NCBI RefSeq assembly: GCF_030818575.1
Contig: NZ_JAUTAL010000001.1
Span: 1,116,001 to 1,180,000, forward strand
DNA length: 64,000 nt
DNA from: Chryseobacterium camelliae
GTDB lineage: Bacteria > Bacteroidota > Bacteroidia > Flavobacteriales > Weeksellaceae
Reading direction: 5' to 3'
Shown: positions 63,881 through 64,000 of the stretch, one piece after another
How positions within the stretch are numbered: the first letter of the stretch is position 1
Layout of the letters: the number at the start of each line of letters is the position of its first letter
The notes under the pieces: generated by a model
Seen by the model: the letters and a program-made list of their open reading frames with translations, nothing else
Databases searched by the model: none
Told to the model about the DNA's origin: nothing
Position numbers and translations under genes: made by a program

Positions 63881-64000
63881 ATGTCTAACATTACATTCAC
63901 TATGATTAAGCCTGATGCGGTTGCTGATGGTCACGTTGGTGCAATACTAGGGAAAATTTCTGAGGCAGGTTTCAAAATCAAAGCAATGAAACTGACACAA
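63881..64000 (+). CDS. ndk: Nucleoside-diphosphate kinase (3' truncated by the window)
   Basis: The first 40 codons of ndk. The N-terminus [20 protein letters not shown], then [19 protein letters not shown], is the family pattern, including the conserved MIKPDAV. The active-site His and the rest lie beyond the window. The enzyme balances nucleoside triphosphate pools. Confidence 0.95.
   Translation, partial: MSNITFTMIKPDAVADGHVGAILGKISEAGFKIKAMKLTQ

Overview
The window looks like chromosome of a Bacteroidota bacterium of the class Flavobacteriia, most like Chryseobacterium or another Weeksellaceae. This rests on protein type rather than a database search. The signs are a type IX secretion sorting domain on a secreted protease, a DAHP synthase fused to chorismate mutase, a MoaC-MoaB fusion, a DnaX without its zinc cysteines, AT-rich intergenic DNA, weak ribosome binding sites, and promoters with the Bacteroidota -7 box TAnnTTTG.

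Region by region. 1-5.2 kb: the end of an RND efflux pump gene, its TolC-type channel, an AraC regulator and a Tat-signal alcohol dehydrogenase. 5.2-6.5 kb: a non-coding island with tRNA-Ser(UGA), a strong terminator, a short barrel-protein remnant and arrays of 7-bp repeats. 6.5-13.3 kb: a large cytoplasmic PAS histidine kinase, a long gap, a lipoprotein sugar dehydrogenase, and an AraC regulator with an aldo/keto reductase. 13.5-25.6 kb: a nearly complete molybdenum cofactor operon (xdhC, moaA, mobA/mocA-like, moeA, TauE-type exporter, sulfite-oxidase-like protein, moaD, moeB-rhodanese, moaE, moaCB), then a three-subunit molybdenum hydroxylase that would use the cofactor. The moaA gene carries a one-base frameshift.

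25.6-37.9 kb: a cysteine desulfurase, a YetF-type membrane protein, a LOV-domain (blue-light type) histidine kinase with its response regulator, an ArsB-type permease with an MFS transporter, an AhpD-like protein beside an Lrp regulator, a galactofuranose-type surface glycan operon (glycosyltransferase, UDP-galactopyranose mutase, glycosidase), and a Crp/Fnr regulator. 38.3-39.7 kb: an IS3-family element (IS150 type) inserted in the loop of a 23-bp hairpin. 39.7-44.3 kb: a T9SS subtilisin-like protease, an alkaline phosphatase, and a divergent merC/Fur-family pair with two matching operator-like palindromes.

44.8-51.7 kb holds the most interesting locus. An AraC regulator is followed by a small secreted protein, a secreted subunit, a strong hairpin, an Ig-fold chaperone-like protein, a two-domain protein whose C-terminal half resembles the subunit, and a 933-residue outer-membrane barrel protein. 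The layout matches a chaperone-usher pilus operon, but the proteins are unlike the classical proteobacterial ones.

51.7-64 kb: a CinA-like protein, an FAD/NAD(P) protein, hypothetical proteins, a LuxR-type regulator, an alpha-oxoamine synthase (sphingoid or sulfonolipid type), a TetR regulator, dnaX with an A10 slippery run between the short and long forms, a structured leader or small RNA, the DAHP synthase-chorismate mutase fusion, rsgA, and the start of ndk.
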